64,000 bases of DNA from Ruegeria atlantica (GCF_013033965.1 NZ_WQFE01000003.1:62001-126000), one strand, 5' to 3'. Shown: positions 17,514-26,599, numbered from the stretch's first letter. A program made the numbers and translations. Notes: generated by a model not told the origin, from the sequence alone.

Positions 17514-17819
17514 CTATTCCTGCACGACGATTTCCTGGCGCTGTTTTCCGGTCGTCTTGTCAAAAATCAGGATGCGGTTGTCATCGGTCACAACGGCGTA
17601 CCAGTTGCTGCCGATCGTTAGGGCCTGCGCCTTGGCACCGTCCGGCAGTTCGATCTGATCGGGCAGAGTAGGGGTTCTGTCCGATAGTCGGATGACAATC
17701 AGTGCGAATGTCAATAGAACCCCGCCAATCATCACCGCGGTCAGCAGCATGACCATGCGCCGCAGCAGGCGAAGCTGCGGTGTTTCCTGCGGTTCTTGGG
17801 GTTCGGAAGGGACAGTCAT
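17514..17819 (-). CDS. Small single-pass membrane protein (roseobacter family, unknown function)
   Basis: A 101-residue protein: a proline/glutamine-rich N-terminus, one transmembrane helix at about 27-47 (MLLTAVMIGGVLLTFALIV) and a small periplasmic beta domain (GSNWYAVVTDDNRILIFDKTTG). I recall similar short proteins (DUF6476 type) next to rluD in roseobacters; no function is known. Its ATG (17,819) and the ATG of the divergent pseudouridine synthase (17,818) share the tetranucleotide CATG, so the two coding regions touch at their starts. Confidence 0.75.
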   Translation of the reverse strand: MTVPSEPQEPQETPQLRLLRRMVMLLTAVMIGGVLLTFALIVIRLSDRTPTLPDQIELPDGAKAQALTIGSNWYAVVTDDNRILIFDKTTGKQRQEIVVQE

Positions 17820-18852
17820 GGGCACCCGTCAGATTGAATTTCAGATCGCGGCCGATCCGCCGCCCCGCCTTGATAAGGCGCTTTCACGCGATGTGCCAGC
17901 GGATGAAAACCTGTCGCGCACCCGCCTGACTCGTTTGATCGAGAACGGCGAGGTGACAATCGGCGGCGTCGTAATTCGTGACCCCAAAGCCAAGGTGGCC
18001 GAAGGTGCATCGGTGTCGATCACGGTCGCCGAGGCCGAGGAAAGCCATATAGGGCCTGAAGACATCCCACTTGAGATTGTTTTTGAGGATGCGGATCTGA
18101 TCGTCATCAACAAACCTGCGGGCATGGTCGTGCACCCTGCACCGGGCTCGCCCAGCGGAACGCTGGTAAACGCGTTGCTCCATCATTGTGGCGAAGATCT
18201 TTCCGGAGTTGGGGGCATTAAACGCCCGGGCATTGTGCACCGTATCGACAAGGAAACCAGTGGCTTGCTGGTCGTTGCTAAATCAGACGCAGCACATCAC
18301 GGCCTTGCGGCTCAGTTTGAGGCGCATAGCGTAGAACGCTATTACCGTGCGATTTGTTACGGCGTGCCGGATGCAAATGATCCGCGCTTGCGTGGCGTAA
18401 AGGGCGTCAGCTTTGAGCCTGGCAATATCATGCGTCTGACCACGCAGTTGGCACGCCACAAAACCGATCGGCAGAAACAAGCGGTTCTGTTTCACGGCGG
18501 TCGGCATGCGGTAACTCGGGCGCGGTTGATCGAGACATTTGGCAACCCACCCGGAATCGCGCTGATCGAATGTTGGCTGGAAACCGGCCGCACACATCAA
18601 ATCCGGGTGCATATGGCCCATGCAGGGCATGGTTTGGTAGGTGATCCGGTTTATGGAGGCAAGCGTAAGCTCGCGGCAAAGGCCTTCAGCGCGGCAACAG
18701 CCGAGGCTGTGCGCAGTTTTCCACGACAAGCGCTGCATGCTGCAGTTTTAGGCTTTGAGCATCCCGTGACGGGCGAAACACTTAGGTTTGAGGCCGATTT
18801 GCCGAAAGATATGGAAATTCTGATTGAACAATTGCGCGCGCGGCTGACATAA
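17818..18852 (+). CDS. RluD-type 23S rRNA pseudouridine synthase
   Basis: A 344-residue RNA pseudouridine synthase. The N-terminal S4 RNA-binding domain (about 15-75: PPRLDKALSRDVP, LIENGEVTIGG) is followed by the RluA/RluD catalytic domain with the active-site Asp144 in HRIDKETSGLLVVAK. Later motifs ETGRTHQIRVHMAHAGHGLVGDPVYG are typical of this family. Family members modify helix 69 uridines (RluD) or other rRNA/tRNA sites (RluA, RluC), and the exact target is not certain. The ATG at 17,818 follows GGAAGGGA located inside the coding start of the opposing gene. Confidence 0.93.
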   Translation: MGTRQIEFQIAADPPPRLDKALSRDVPADENLSRTRLTRLIENGEVTIGGVVIRDPKAKVAEGASVSITVAEAEESHIGPEDIPLEIVFEDADLIVINKPAGMVVHPAPGSPSGTLVNALLHHCGEDLSGVGGIKRPGIVHRIDKETSGLLVVAKSDAAHHGLAAQFEAHSVERYYRAICYGVPDANDPRLRGVKGVSFEPGNIMRLTTQLARHKTDRQKQAVLFHGGRHAVTRARLIETFGNPPGIALIECWLETGRTHQIRVHMAHAGHGLVGDPVYGGKRKLAAKAFSAATAEAVRSFPRQALHAAVLGFEHPVTGETLRFEADLPKDMEILIEQLRARLT

Positions 18853-18927
18853 TACGCAAACATATGTGAGTAACGCGTTCTTAGCTTTCCTTTATCAATC
18901 GTTAATTTCAAACTGTTAACGGTACCT

Positions 18928-18956
18928 CTTGAATGGATCGGGACCTGTTCCCATAT
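18928..18956 (+). promoter_or_regulatory. Putative heat-shock (sigma-32) promoter of rpoH
   Basis: CTTGAA (18928-18933), 16 bp, then CCCATAT (18950-18956). Both elements match the sigma-32 pattern. It lies 43 bp before the rpoH start, suggesting positive autoregulation. Confidence 0.65.
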
Positions 18957-18998
18957 CCCATGTTAACGAAGTAAACATTTGTCGGAGGGACATGAATC

Positions 18999-19895
18999 AT
19001 GGCAAATTACGCAAATCTCCCCGCGCCGACGCCCGAGGGCGGCCTGAACCGCTATATGCAGGAAATTCGCAAGTTCCCGCTGCTTGAGCCGGAAGAAGAG
19101 TATATGCTCGCTAAGCGCTGGGTCGAAGAGCAAGACACTGAAGCCGCACATAAAATGGTCACGTCGCACCTGCGTCTGGCGGCCAAGATCGCCATGGGCT
19201 ATCGCGGCTATGGTCTGCCGCAGGCTGAGATGATTTCCGAGGCCAATGTGGGTCTGATGCAAGCGGTCAAGAAATTCGATCCGGAAAAAGGTTTCCGGCT
19301 GGCGACCTATGCTATGTGGTGGATTCGTGCCTCGATTCAGGAATATGTCCTGCGGTCGTGGTCGATGGTCAAACTGGGCACCACATCGGCGCAGAAAAAG
19401 CTGTTCTTTAACCTGCGCAAGGCCAAGGCCCGTATTGGCGCGCTTGAGGAGGGCGACCTGCGGCCGGAAAACGTCAAACAGATCGCAACTGATCTTGGCG
19501 TGACCGAAGAGGAAGTCATCAGCATGAATCGCCGAATGTCCGGTGGCGATGCCTCGCTGAACGCGACCGTTGGGTCCGAGGGCGAGGGCACCATGCAATG
19601 GCAGGACTGGCTTGAGGACGAAGATGCCGATCAGGCGGGCGATTACGAAGCCCGCGACGAGTTGGACGCCCGGCGCGAGCTTCTGGCCGCTGCGCTGGAT
19701 GTCCTGAATGATCGGGAAAAGGACATCCTGACTCAGCGCCGTTTGATGGATCAGCCCGTCACGCTGGAAGAGCTCAGCACGCAGTACAATGTCAGCCGCG
19801 AGCGTATTCGGCAGATCGAGGTACGTGCCTTTGAAAAGCTGCAGAAAAAGATGCGCGAACTTGCCCGTGAAAAGGGTATGCTGGGTACTGTCTGA
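18999..19895 (+). CDS. rpoH: RNA polymerase heat-shock sigma factor RpoH
   Basis: A 298-residue sigma-70 family factor that directs transcription of chaperone and protease genes. Region 2 is at about 50-120 (AKIAMGYRGYGLPQAEMISEA, RLATYAMWWIRASIQEYVL). The diagnostic RpoH box QKKLFFNLR is at 132-140. The region 4 helix-turn-helix is LEELSTQYNVSRERIRQIE (about 257-275). GGAGGGA precedes the ATG; an ATG 7 bp upstream is out of frame. Alphaproteobacteria often have two rpoH copies, and which one this is cannot be told here. A strong terminator follows. Confidence 0.97.
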   Translation: MANYANLPAPTPEGGLNRYMQEIRKFPLLEPEEEYMLAKRWVEEQDTEAAHKMVTSHLRLAAKIAMGYRGYGLPQAEMISEANVGLMQAVKKFDPEKGFRLATYAMWWIRASIQEYVLRSWSMVKLGTTSAQKKLFFNLRKAKARIGALEEGDLRPENVKQIATDLGVTEEEVISMNRRMSGGDASLNATVGSEGEGTMQWQDWLEDEDADQAGDYEARDELDARRELLAAALDVLNDREKDILTQRRLMDQPVTLEELSTQYNVSRERIRQIEVRAFEKLQKKMRELAREKGMLGTV

Positions 19896-19906
19896 CCCAC
19901 TTGGTT

Positions 19907-19939
19907 CAGCCCGCCAATATCGGCGGGCTGATATTCTTT
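19907..19939 (+). terminator. Terminator after rpoH
   Basis: CAGCCCGCC (19907-19915), loop AATATC, GGCGGGCTG (19922-19930), then ATATTCTTT. It lies between convergent rpoH and the FAS1-RTX gene and may serve both. Confidence 0.8.
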
Positions 19940-21008
19940 AAGCGAAGATAAAGCTGTCTTCCGTCAGGTGTCCGACGCCAACGCCTGTCAGAACAATACT
20001 GTCACCGTCCCCTAGCTCGATCGTGGTTCGGAAGAAGCCACCAGAGATATCGTCTTCAATGTCCTCAAAGCCGGTTATCCCGTCATAGCCAGACAGGTCG
20101 ATCTTGTCTTTGCCGACCTTGAAATCGACGATCCAATCGTCGCCATCGCCGTTTTCAATGACAAACATGTCTTTGCCGCGTCCGCCGAACATGATGTCAT
20201 TATCGGCCCCACCGTCGATCACATCGGCCCCGCGGCCGCCAAAGATCGTATCTTCGCCTTCGTCACCGCGCAGGGTGTCCTTGCCACGACCGCCAAAGAT
20301 CACGTCGTTCCCGGCGCCGCCCAGGGCAACGTCGTGTCCTCTGCCGGTATTGATGACATCATTTCCGCCGCCGCCATGCACAAAGTCCTGGCCGCGCCCG
20401 GTGAAATAGAACTCGTCCGAATCGTCGCCAAGGATGAAATCGGTGTTTTTCTGGCCCAGAATGTCTGTAACCGAAACGGGCAGTAGCACGCCGTTTAGGG
20501 CGTGAATGATCCCGTTTGTTGCACCAATATCGGTTTGGATGATGCCCGGATCGGCGATGCCGTCATCCGCATCACCAAGGCTTGGCGGGTCGCTTTGAAG
20601 GTTCAATTCTACCGACGAACCCTGCAGCGTTGTAATCTGCGCGCCGTCGCCCAGGTCCGCGACAGCGGCTAGATCGAATTCTCCGTTCACCACGTGATAC
20701 TTCAGAACTTCTGTCAGCAATGGGATGGGGTCGCCTCCGCCCAGCAGGGTCAGCGCCTTGACGATATGTCCCAGTGCGCCGGCTTCGTCCGATCCGGCAT
20801 AGCCCAGAGCCTGAGCAAGCCCGATAAAGGCGGCGTCGGTTGGCGCGAAAACCGTGAGGCTGGCCTCGGGGTCATCCAATACCCCGGCGAGACCGGCGGC
20901 AACAACTGCTTCTCGCAGGATGTCAAAATCTCCGCTGTTGTCATCGAACGAGCCGACGGCTCCGCTCAACAATACGGTTCCTGTTATTGTCTCTGTCGGT
21001 GTTGGCAT
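19938..21008 (-). CDS. Secreted fasciclin (FAS1)-RTX calcium-binding protein
   Basis: A 356-residue acidic protein. Residues about 10-180 form a FAS1 (beta-Ig-H3/fasciclin) adhesion domain: LTVFAPTDAAFIGLAQALG and VLKYHVVNGEFDL are the H1 and H2-like motifs, and IIHALNGVLLPV closes the domain. Residues about 210-300 are RTX nonapeptide repeats (GGGGNDVI, GGAGNDVI, GGRGKDTL, GGRGADVI, GGRGKDMF) that bind calcium. The end DFKVGKDKIDLSGYD..DSIVLTGV resembles the C-terminal part of type I secreted RTX proteins. There is no Sec signal. No type I exporter is nearby. It probably acts outside the cell in adhesion or biofilm. Confidence 0.87.
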   Translation of the reverse strand: MPTPTETITGTVLLSGAVGSFDDNSGDFDILREAVVAAGLAGVLDDPEASLTVFAPTDAAFIGLAQALGYAGSDEAGALGHIVKALTLLGGGDPIPLLTEVLKYHVVNGEFDLAAVADLGDGAQITTLQGSSVELNLQSDPPSLGDADDGIADPGIIQTDIGATNGIIHALNGVLLPVSVTDILGQKNTDFILGDDSDEFYFTGRGQDFVHGGGGNDVINTGRGHDVALGGAGNDVIFGGRGKDTLRGDEGEDTIFGGRGADVIDGGADNDIMFGGRGKDMFVIENGDGDDWIVDFKVGKDKIDLSGYDGITGFEDIEDDISGGFFRTTIELGDGDSIVLTGVGVGHLTEDSFIFA

Positions 21009-21232
21009 GTCTGGTAATCTCCCACCCAGTTGGTCACAACATCAATCCCGGGTGTTTTGATTGGACAATGCCGATTACCCGGTGACATAGTTGCTACGGT
21101 GCAAACAATGAAACGGATCAAGAAATTCTTAGGTTTGCTTACGTTTCAGCATGGCGATCACCACGAACCCCCTGACTTTAAAGCGGTTCCCTGTTAGAGA
21201 CAGCACAAGCCAGTAAAGGATGAGAGGGCGGT

Positions 21233-22207
21233 ATGCAGCAACCGGTTCAATGGGGCGTTTTGGGCGCCGCGAAATTCGCACGACAGTTTATGGCGCCCGC
21301 AATTCACGCGGCCGAAGGTGCCCGGTTGGCTGGTCTTGCCACGTCGGACGCTGCCAAGGCCGAGCCGTTTCAGCAGTATTGTCCTGATCTGACGGTATAT
21401 GGCAGCTATGACGCGCTTTTGGCAGACCCCAAGATCGATGCGGTCTACATCCCGCTGCCCAACCATCTGCACGTCGAATGGAGCCTCAAGGCGCTCGAGG
21501 CGGGTAAGCACGTTCTGTGTGAAAAACCTATGACGATGTCCGCGACCGAGTTTGATTTGCTCATCGAGAAACGGGATCAGACCGGCCTGCTAGCGGCCGA
21601 GGCGTACATGATCGTGCATCACCCGCAGTGGCAGTTCGTACGGCAGCTGATCGCGGATGGGGCCATCGGAAAGCTCGTGCATGTGACTGGCGCGTTCAGT
21701 TTCGACAACCGCGCAGACACTGGAAACATCCGTAACCGGGCGGAAACCGGCGGGGGTGGGTTGCGCGATATCGGTGTCTACGTGATTGGCAGCGCCCGCT
21801 TCGCCACAGGGCAAGAACCAGTTTCGGTGCAGTCGGCAATCCGGTGGGAAGACGGCATTGATGCCTTCACCGAGATCCGCGCGCAGTTCCCGGACTTTAC
21901 CTATTCCAGCTATGTCTCGATCCGGATGCATCCGCATCAGGAGATGGTGTTCCACGGTGAAGGTGGCGTTATCCGTCTGACAGCCCCGTTCAATGCACGG
22001 GTATTTGGTGAGGCGCGGGTGGAACTGCATCGACCGGGGTTGGAGGTTCAGGTTACCCGTTTTCCCGGCGACGATCACTACAAGCTGCAGGTCGAAGCCT
22101 TCGGGCGATCTGTGCGAGAGGGGGCAGAGTATCCGTGTCCGCTGGAGTTTTCGCGCGGCACCCAAGTGATGATTGATCAGGTGTTTGAAGGGGCCGTATC
22201 GCTCTGA
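21233..22207 (+). CDS. Gfo/Idh/MocA-family oxidoreductase
   Basis: A 324-residue NAD(P)-dependent dehydrogenase. The N-terminal Rossmann fold opens with WGVLGAAKFARQFMAPAI and later has the family signature LCEKPMTM (about 95-102). The C-terminal alpha/beta domain holds GGGGLRDIGVYVI. The family oxidises or reduces sugars, inositols, biliverdin or trans-dihydrodiols. Nothing around it fixes the substrate. It starts after a 224-bp gap and is followed by a small zinc-finger gene 58 bp on. Confidence 0.9.
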   Translation: MQQPVQWGVLGAAKFARQFMAPAIHAAEGARLAGLATSDAAKAEPFQQYCPDLTVYGSYDALLADPKIDAVYIPLPNHLHVEWSLKALEAGKHVLCEKPMTMSATEFDLLIEKRDQTGLLAAEAYMIVHHPQWQFVRQLIADGAIGKLVHVTGAFSFDNRADTGNIRNRAETGGGGLRDIGVYVIGSARFATGQEPVSVQSAIRWEDGIDAFTEIRAQFPDFTYSSYVSIRMHPHQEMVFHGEGGVIRLTAPFNARVFGEARVELHRPGLEVQVTRFPGDDHYKLQVEAFGRSVREGAEYPCPLEFSRGTQVMIDQVFEGAVSL

Positions 22208-22265
22208 CTTGCCACGCGGCTCTTGGCTCGGGTAATCTGGTCGCCACCTGATCAGGAGGGAAACC

Positions 22266-22535
22266 ATGGCAGGCGGATGGGCGCGTGATGGCGCAGTGAG
22301 TGAACAGATTGAGGCCTCCATTTCGGACGAACTGGCCCGGATGCAGTCGCAAAAACGGCCTGTTGGCGAAAGCCTGACCCATTGCGCCGAGTGCGAAGAG
22401 CCGATCCCCGAAAAGCGCCGACTTGCCTTGCCCGGAGTGAAACTGTGCCTCGATTGCCAACAAGAAAGGGACGGGGCCTTCAAAGCCCGTTCCGGCATCA
22501 ATCGGCGTGGTTCAAAAGACAGTCAGTTGAAGTAA
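22266..22535 (+). CDS. DksA/TraR C4-type zinc finger protein
   Basis: An 89-residue protein with one C4 zinc finger, CAECEEPIP..........KLCLDCQ (about 40-64), preceded by a short helix (ISDELARMQSQ). Full-length DksA has a long coiled coil; this is the short YbiI/TraR-like form, which may bind RNA polymerase through the secondary channel. It may be co-transcribed with the next gene, whose start is 13 bp downstream. The role is inferred from family only. Confidence 0.88.
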   Translation: MAGGWARDGAVSEQIEASISDELARMQSQKRPVGESLTHCAECEEPIPEKRRLALPGVKLCLDCQQERDGAFKARSGINRRGSKDSQLK

Positions 22536-22548
22536 GCGGGGCAGAGGG

Positions 22549-23436
22549 ATGCCCGATGCCAAAGAGAAACAGCCACTCTTGCAAAACGGGCTGGTTCTTG
22601 GATTTCTGGCGGCTTTCCTATGGGGCACACACAGCGTCATTGTCCGGTATCTGACCAGCGATCTGGGCGGATTGCAGATCGCGGTTTCGCGCCTCTTCAT
22701 TGCAGCACTGGCCATCTATTGCATGTTGCGCGTGATGCGGGTTTCGGTCTCAATCCAACTGGGTGACTGGAACTTTCGCCTTGCCGTTCTGTCGACCGTC
22801 GTGAACTATATTCTGTTTCATATCGGGCTGGAACACACTGGTGCAGCGAATGCCATGGTGCTTGAAAATACGGCACCGTTCTTTGTGCTGGTGTTCTTGT
22901 TCTTTTTTGCCGACACACCGGTTACACGTACAGATTTTCTTGCCACCGGCCTGGCGATTTTGGGCGTGTTTTTAACCGTCTATCAGGACTTTCAAGGGGG
23001 CGGGGAACCTCTGTTCGGGGACCTGCTTGAAATTGGTGCGGGTCTAAGCTGGGCCGTATTCCTGATCTCAAGCAGCCGTGCCATGCGGACCTCGGAATCG
23101 ACCGGAGAACGTCTGAACTTCCTCTTTGGAATATTCATTTGCTCGGGCGTGCTTTTGTTGCCGCTTGCCGCGTTTGCATTGCAGGTCCCGACGGTCAACG
23201 ACGTGGTCTTCCTGATCCTGCTTGGGGTGCTGCCTACTGCCCTTGCTTACTACCTGTGGTATGAGGCTGCGGCGCGGGTCTCGACCCTGACAGCGACGTT
23301 GATGTTTGCCGCATCCGTGGTGTTCACGTTCATCAACTCGGCCTTATTCCTAGGGGCCGCAATCACACCGATTACGGCCCTTGGGGCAGTTCTTATCGTG
23401 GCCGCCGTCTTCCTGACGACCAAAAGCCAAAAGTGA
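22549..23436 (+). CDS. EamA-type DMT superfamily transporter
   Basis: A 295-residue membrane protein with ten predicted helices in two EamA repeats. The first repeat begins LVLGFLAAFLWGTHSVIVRYL and includes HTGAANAMVLENTAPFFVLVFLFFF; the second begins LLEIGAGLSWAVFLISSSRAM. Family members export metabolites or amino acids. The substrate is unknown. It abuts the convergent pepF gene, with the two stops next to each other and no room for a separate terminator. Confidence 0.9.
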   Translation: MPDAKEKQPLLQNGLVLGFLAAFLWGTHSVIVRYLTSDLGGLQIAVSRLFIAALAIYCMLRVMRVSVSIQLGDWNFRLAVLSTVVNYILFHIGLEHTGAANAMVLENTAPFFVLVFLFFFADTPVTRTDFLATGLAILGVFLTVYQDFQGGGEPLFGDLLEIGAGLSWAVFLISSSRAMRTSESTGERLNFLFGIFICSGVLLLPLAAFALQVPTVNDVVFLILLGVLPTALAYYLWYEAAARVSTLTATLMFAASVVFTFINSALFLGAAITPITALGAVLIVAAVFLTTKSQK

Positions 23437-25257
23437 TTAGTTTTCCATAGCTTCCAGCTCGTCGATGAAGCCGGAAATCATCGACAGGCCTTTGTCCCAG
23501 AACTTCGGATCACTTGCGTCCAGTCCAAACGGGGCCAGAAGTTCTTTGTGGTGCTTCGACCCACCGGCGCGCAACATCTCAAAATACTTGTCTTCGAACC
23601 CGTCCGAGCCGCTTGCGTAAACGGAATAGAGCGCGTTCACCAAACCGTCGCCGAACGCATAGGCGTAGACGTAGAAGGGAGAGTGGACGAAGTGCGGGAT
23701 ATAGGCCCAGAAGGTCTCGTATCCATCCATGAATTCGAATGCAGGTCCAAGGCTTTCGGCCTGAACGCTCATCCACAGGGCGTTGATGTCGTCCGGTGTC
23801 AGCTCGCCTTCGCGACGGGCGGCGTGCAGTTTGCATTCGAAGTCATAGAAGGCGATCTGGCGGACAACCGTATTGATCATGTCCTCGACCTTACCGGCCA
23901 GCAGGACCTTGCGCTGTTCGGGCGTTTCGGCCTTATCCAGCATCGTGCGGAAGGTCAGCATTTCGCCGAACACCGAGGCAGTCTCGGCAAGCGTAAGCGG
24001 GGTCGATGACAGCATCTCGCCCTGGTTGGCAGCCAGGACCTGATGCACGCCGTGGCCCAGCTCATGCGCCAGGGTCATCACATCGCGCGGCTTGCCCAGA
24101 TAATTGAGCATCACATAGGGGTGTACCTCGGTGACGGTCGGGTGCGCAAATGCACCCGGCGCTTTACCCGGTTTCACCGCTGCATCAATCCAGCCTTTGT
24201 TGAAGAACGGCGCTGCGATTTCCCCCATGCGCGGGTCGAACGCATTATAGGCATCCATCACCGTTTTCTCGGCCTCGTCCCAACCAACGATGCGGGTGTC
24301 TTCCATCGGCAGCGGAGCGTTACGATCCCAGACCTGCATGACATCCAGCCCCAGCCATTTGCGTTTCAGCTCGTAGTAGCGATGGCTGAGCTTGGGATAG
24401 GCGGCCACGACGGCTTCGCGCAGGGCTTCGACAACTTCGGGTTCCACGTCATTAGACAGGTGACGACCGGTCTGAGCGGTCGGCATGTTGCGCCAGCGGT
24501 CGACGATTTCCTTTTCCTTGGCCTGCGTGTTGTGGACGCGGGCAAAGGTTTTGATGTTGTCCTGAAACACATTGGCCAACTCGCGCGAGGCGGCTTCGCG
24601 TTTGGCGCGATCCTGTTCCGTCAGCAGGTTCAGGGTGCCTTCGATATTCAGCTCTTCGCCATCAACTGTGAAGGTCAGGCCAGCAATGGTTTCGTCGAAC
24701 AACCGTTCCCACGCGTCGCCCACAACGCCGAGATCGTGTAGGAATTTCTCAAGCTCGTCAGACAGTTGGTAGGGTTTCATCGCGCGGATGCGGCGGAAAA
24801 CCGGCTCGTAACGCGCCAGATCGGCGTTTGCCTCGAAATGAGCCTTCAACACGTCATCGTCGATGCGGTTGATTTCCAGCGTGAAGAATACCAGCGGGGT
24901 GGTGAAGATGGTGATCTTTTCCTGCATATCTGACAGGAATTTGGCGCGCTCGGCATCTGTGGTCAGCTGATAGTAGCGCAAACCTGCAAACGACATGATG
25001 CGTCCGGCGATGGCGTTGATTTTCTCATTCCGCTGGACGCAGTTCAGCAGGCCCGCAGCATCCAGATCAGCCAGCTTGCCTTCGTAATCGGCGGCAAATG
25101 AGGCACATTCCTTTTCCAGCCAATCCAGATCGCGGGAAAGTTCCGGCGCGTCTTCCGATGCATATAGATCGGTCAGATCCCATTCCGGTAGATTGCCCAG
25201 ATTGTCGGCACCTCCGACTGCGTTTGCGTCACGGACGGGAAAGGGAAGGTCGCGCAT
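23437..25257 (-). CDS. pepF: Oligoendopeptidase F (M3 family metallopeptidase)
   Basis: A 606-residue zinc endopeptidase that cuts short peptides in the cytoplasm. The zinc motif HELGH is at 398-402 (TLAHELGHGVHQVL) and the third ligand is probably Glu425 in LTLAETASVFGEM. The N-terminal helical domain and PHFVHSPFYVYAYAFGDGLV near 535-555 are typical of the PepF/M3B branch. The length matches the family. It is monocistronic, and its stop touches that of the convergent DMT gene. Confidence 0.96.
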   Translation of the reverse strand: MRDLPFPVRDANAVGGADNLGNLPEWDLTDLYASEDAPELSRDLDWLEKECASFAADYEGKLADLDAAGLLNCVQRNEKINAIAGRIMSFAGLRYYQLTTDAERAKFLSDMQEKITIFTTPLVFFTLEINRIDDDVLKAHFEANADLARYEPVFRRIRAMKPYQLSDELEKFLHDLGVVGDAWERLFDETIAGLTFTVDGEELNIEGTLNLLTEQDRAKREAASRELANVFQDNIKTFARVHNTQAKEKEIVDRWRNMPTAQTGRHLSNDVEPEVVEALREAVVAAYPKLSHRYYELKRKWLGLDVMQVWDRNAPLPMEDTRIVGWDEAEKTVMDAYNAFDPRMGEIAAPFFNKGWIDAAVKPGKAPGAFAHPTVTEVHPYVMLNYLGKPRDVMTLAHELGHGVHQVLAANQGEMLSSTPLTLAETASVFGEMLTFRTMLDKAETPEQRKVLLAGKVEDMINTVVRQIAFYDFECKLHAARREGELTPDDINALWMSVQAESLGPAFEFMDGYETFWAYIPHFVHSPFYVYAYAFGDGLVNALYSVYASGSDGFEDKYFEMLRAGGSKHHKELLAPFGLDASDPKFWDKGLSMISGFIDELEAMEN

Positions 25258-25331
25258 GGATCACCTCGATAATAGCTTTCGCCAACATCTAGGCGCGCCG
25301 GGCGGGGATCACAAGCGGTGCTTGGTTTCGT

Positions 25332-26309
25332 TCACGAAGACAGAGCCGGTTCCGGCACCGCATCAGACGATGCGGCCTTGAAATGTGCGGCCAACTGCTC
25401 AAAGACCGGCCCGCGCACATCGGGGGCTTCCATCAGCACTTCGTGTTCACCGTCCGGGATTTCGACCAAAGTGCCACTGGGCCAGTTCGCCATGCGGGCA
25501 CGAATAGCCTTGCGGTCGACGATCTGTTCATGGCTGCCAAGGAAGGTCAAACACGGCGTATCGGGTGCAGTCTGGTCCATCAACCACGCGCATTCATCCA
25601 ATGCCTCGCGCAGCCAGATTGTCGATGGCGCACCCAGCGCCAGCTCGGGATGTGCGGCCAATTGATCCTTCATCATCTGGAACATGTCCGGATCGCGGGT
25701 CAGCACATTCCCTTCGAACCCCTGAGACGCGACATAGCTTTCCAGCGACGTGGTCGGAGGCGTTCTTTCACCCAATCCGATCCGCGGCCCCCAATAGGCT
25801 GTCAATCGGCTGAGCGGTTTCATGATCGGAGTAAAGAAAATGCCCCACATCGGCCCGGTAAAGGCGCAGGCGGTAAAGCAGTTCTTTTCCAATGCCGCGC
25901 GCATGCCGATGGCCCCGCCCATGGAATGACCGATCACATACCACGGCTTTGGAAGGTTCAGTTCGGTTGCCAGATCAAGCGTCGCTTGAACGTCTTCTTG
26001 ATAATCAGTGAACTGCTCGACATGGCCCACGCGTGGATCATCCAGCAGCCGGTCAGCCAAACCCTGGCCGCGCCAGTCGACGGCCAGAAAGGCAAATCCG
26101 CGATCCGTGAACTCGGCCGCGCAATCGCCGTATTTTTCGATGTATTCAGTGCGACCGGGAAACATCATCACCGTGCCGCATGCGTCGCCTTCGGGCAGCC
26201 AGTGGCCGACCCGAATGCGCGTATTGTCCGCTGTGTTCAGCCAATGAGCCTGACCACCGGCGGGGACGCCGGCCATGTCATCCAAGAAAGGGGCCGGCGA
26301 CAGATCCAT
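25332..26309 (-). CDS. Alpha/beta hydrolase (lysophospholipase-like)
   Basis: A 325-residue serine hydrolase of the PldB/monoglyceride lipase type. The nucleophile elbow is GHSMGG (about 138-143, YVIGHSMGGAIGMRA). FPGRTEYIEKYGDCAAEF and FLAVDWRGQGLADRLL are the usual strand/loop motifs of the group, and ACTIC residues Asp/His are expected in LVEIPDGEHEVLMEAP. No signal peptide is visible. It overlaps the upstream SCP2 gene by 1 bp (TGATG), so the two are co-translated. A role in lipid turnover is inferred. Confidence 0.9.
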   Translation of the reverse strand: MDLSPAPFLDDMAGVPAGGQAHWLNTADNTRIRVGHWLPEGDACGTVMMFPGRTEYIEKYGDCAAEFTDRGFAFLAVDWRGQGLADRLLDDPRVGHVEQFTDYQEDVQATLDLATELNLPKPWYVIGHSMGGAIGMRAALEKNCFTACAFTGPMWGIFFTPIMKPLSRLTAYWGPRIGLGERTPPTTSLESYVASQGFEGNVLTRDPDMFQMMKDQLAAHPELALGAPSTIWLREALDECAWLMDQTAPDTPCLTFLGSHEQIVDRKAIRARMANWPSGTLVEIPDGEHEVLMEAPDVRGPVFEQLAAHFKAASSDAVPEPALSS

Positions 26310-26599
26310 CAGGCCAGCGCCGATGCCAGTTGCATGGCAACGCCCATGTCGCCATCCACGGTCAACTTGCCGGACATGAATGCACCGGTCGGGTTCAGCT
26401 CACCGCTGAGGATTTGTTCGAATGTGTCTGCATCCGCGCTCATGGTGACGTCGGTTTCTTCGTCGCTGACGCGCGCGCCGCTTGCGTCCAGAACGATCGA
26501 TCCCAGATCGGCGATGGCAAATTTTGCCGACGCGCTAAAATCGCCACCCGACAGTTTTTCGTTCAGCGCGGCTGCGGCTTTTTCCAGAGTGTCGCTCAT
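26309..26599 (-). CDS. SCP2 sterol-binding domain protein
   Basis: A 96-residue protein made of one SCP2-like lipid-binding domain: GGDFSASAKFAIADLGSIVLDASG, VTMSADADTFEQILSGELNPTGAFMSGKLTVDGDM. Such small proteins bind acyl chains or sterol-like lipids in a hydrophobic cleft. The ATG at 26,599 follows GAGGAG. It is coupled to the lysophospholipase-like gene through overlapping stop and start codons, so it may carry or present that enzyme's lipid. It is divergent from a TPR gene 69 bp away. Confidence 0.9.
   Translation of the reverse strand: MSDTLEKAAAALNEKLSGGDFSASAKFAIADLGSIVLDASGARVSDEETDVTMSADADTFEQILSGELNPTGAFMSGKLTVDGDMGVAMQLASALA

Noticed and set aside
18902-18920. CtrA-like TTAA...TTAAC pair before rpoH
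   Set aside because: The spacing is 10 bp, not the required 7.
21109-21198. A 29-codon open frame before the Gfo/Idh gene
   Set aside because: No ribosome site and no recognisable feature; too short to support.
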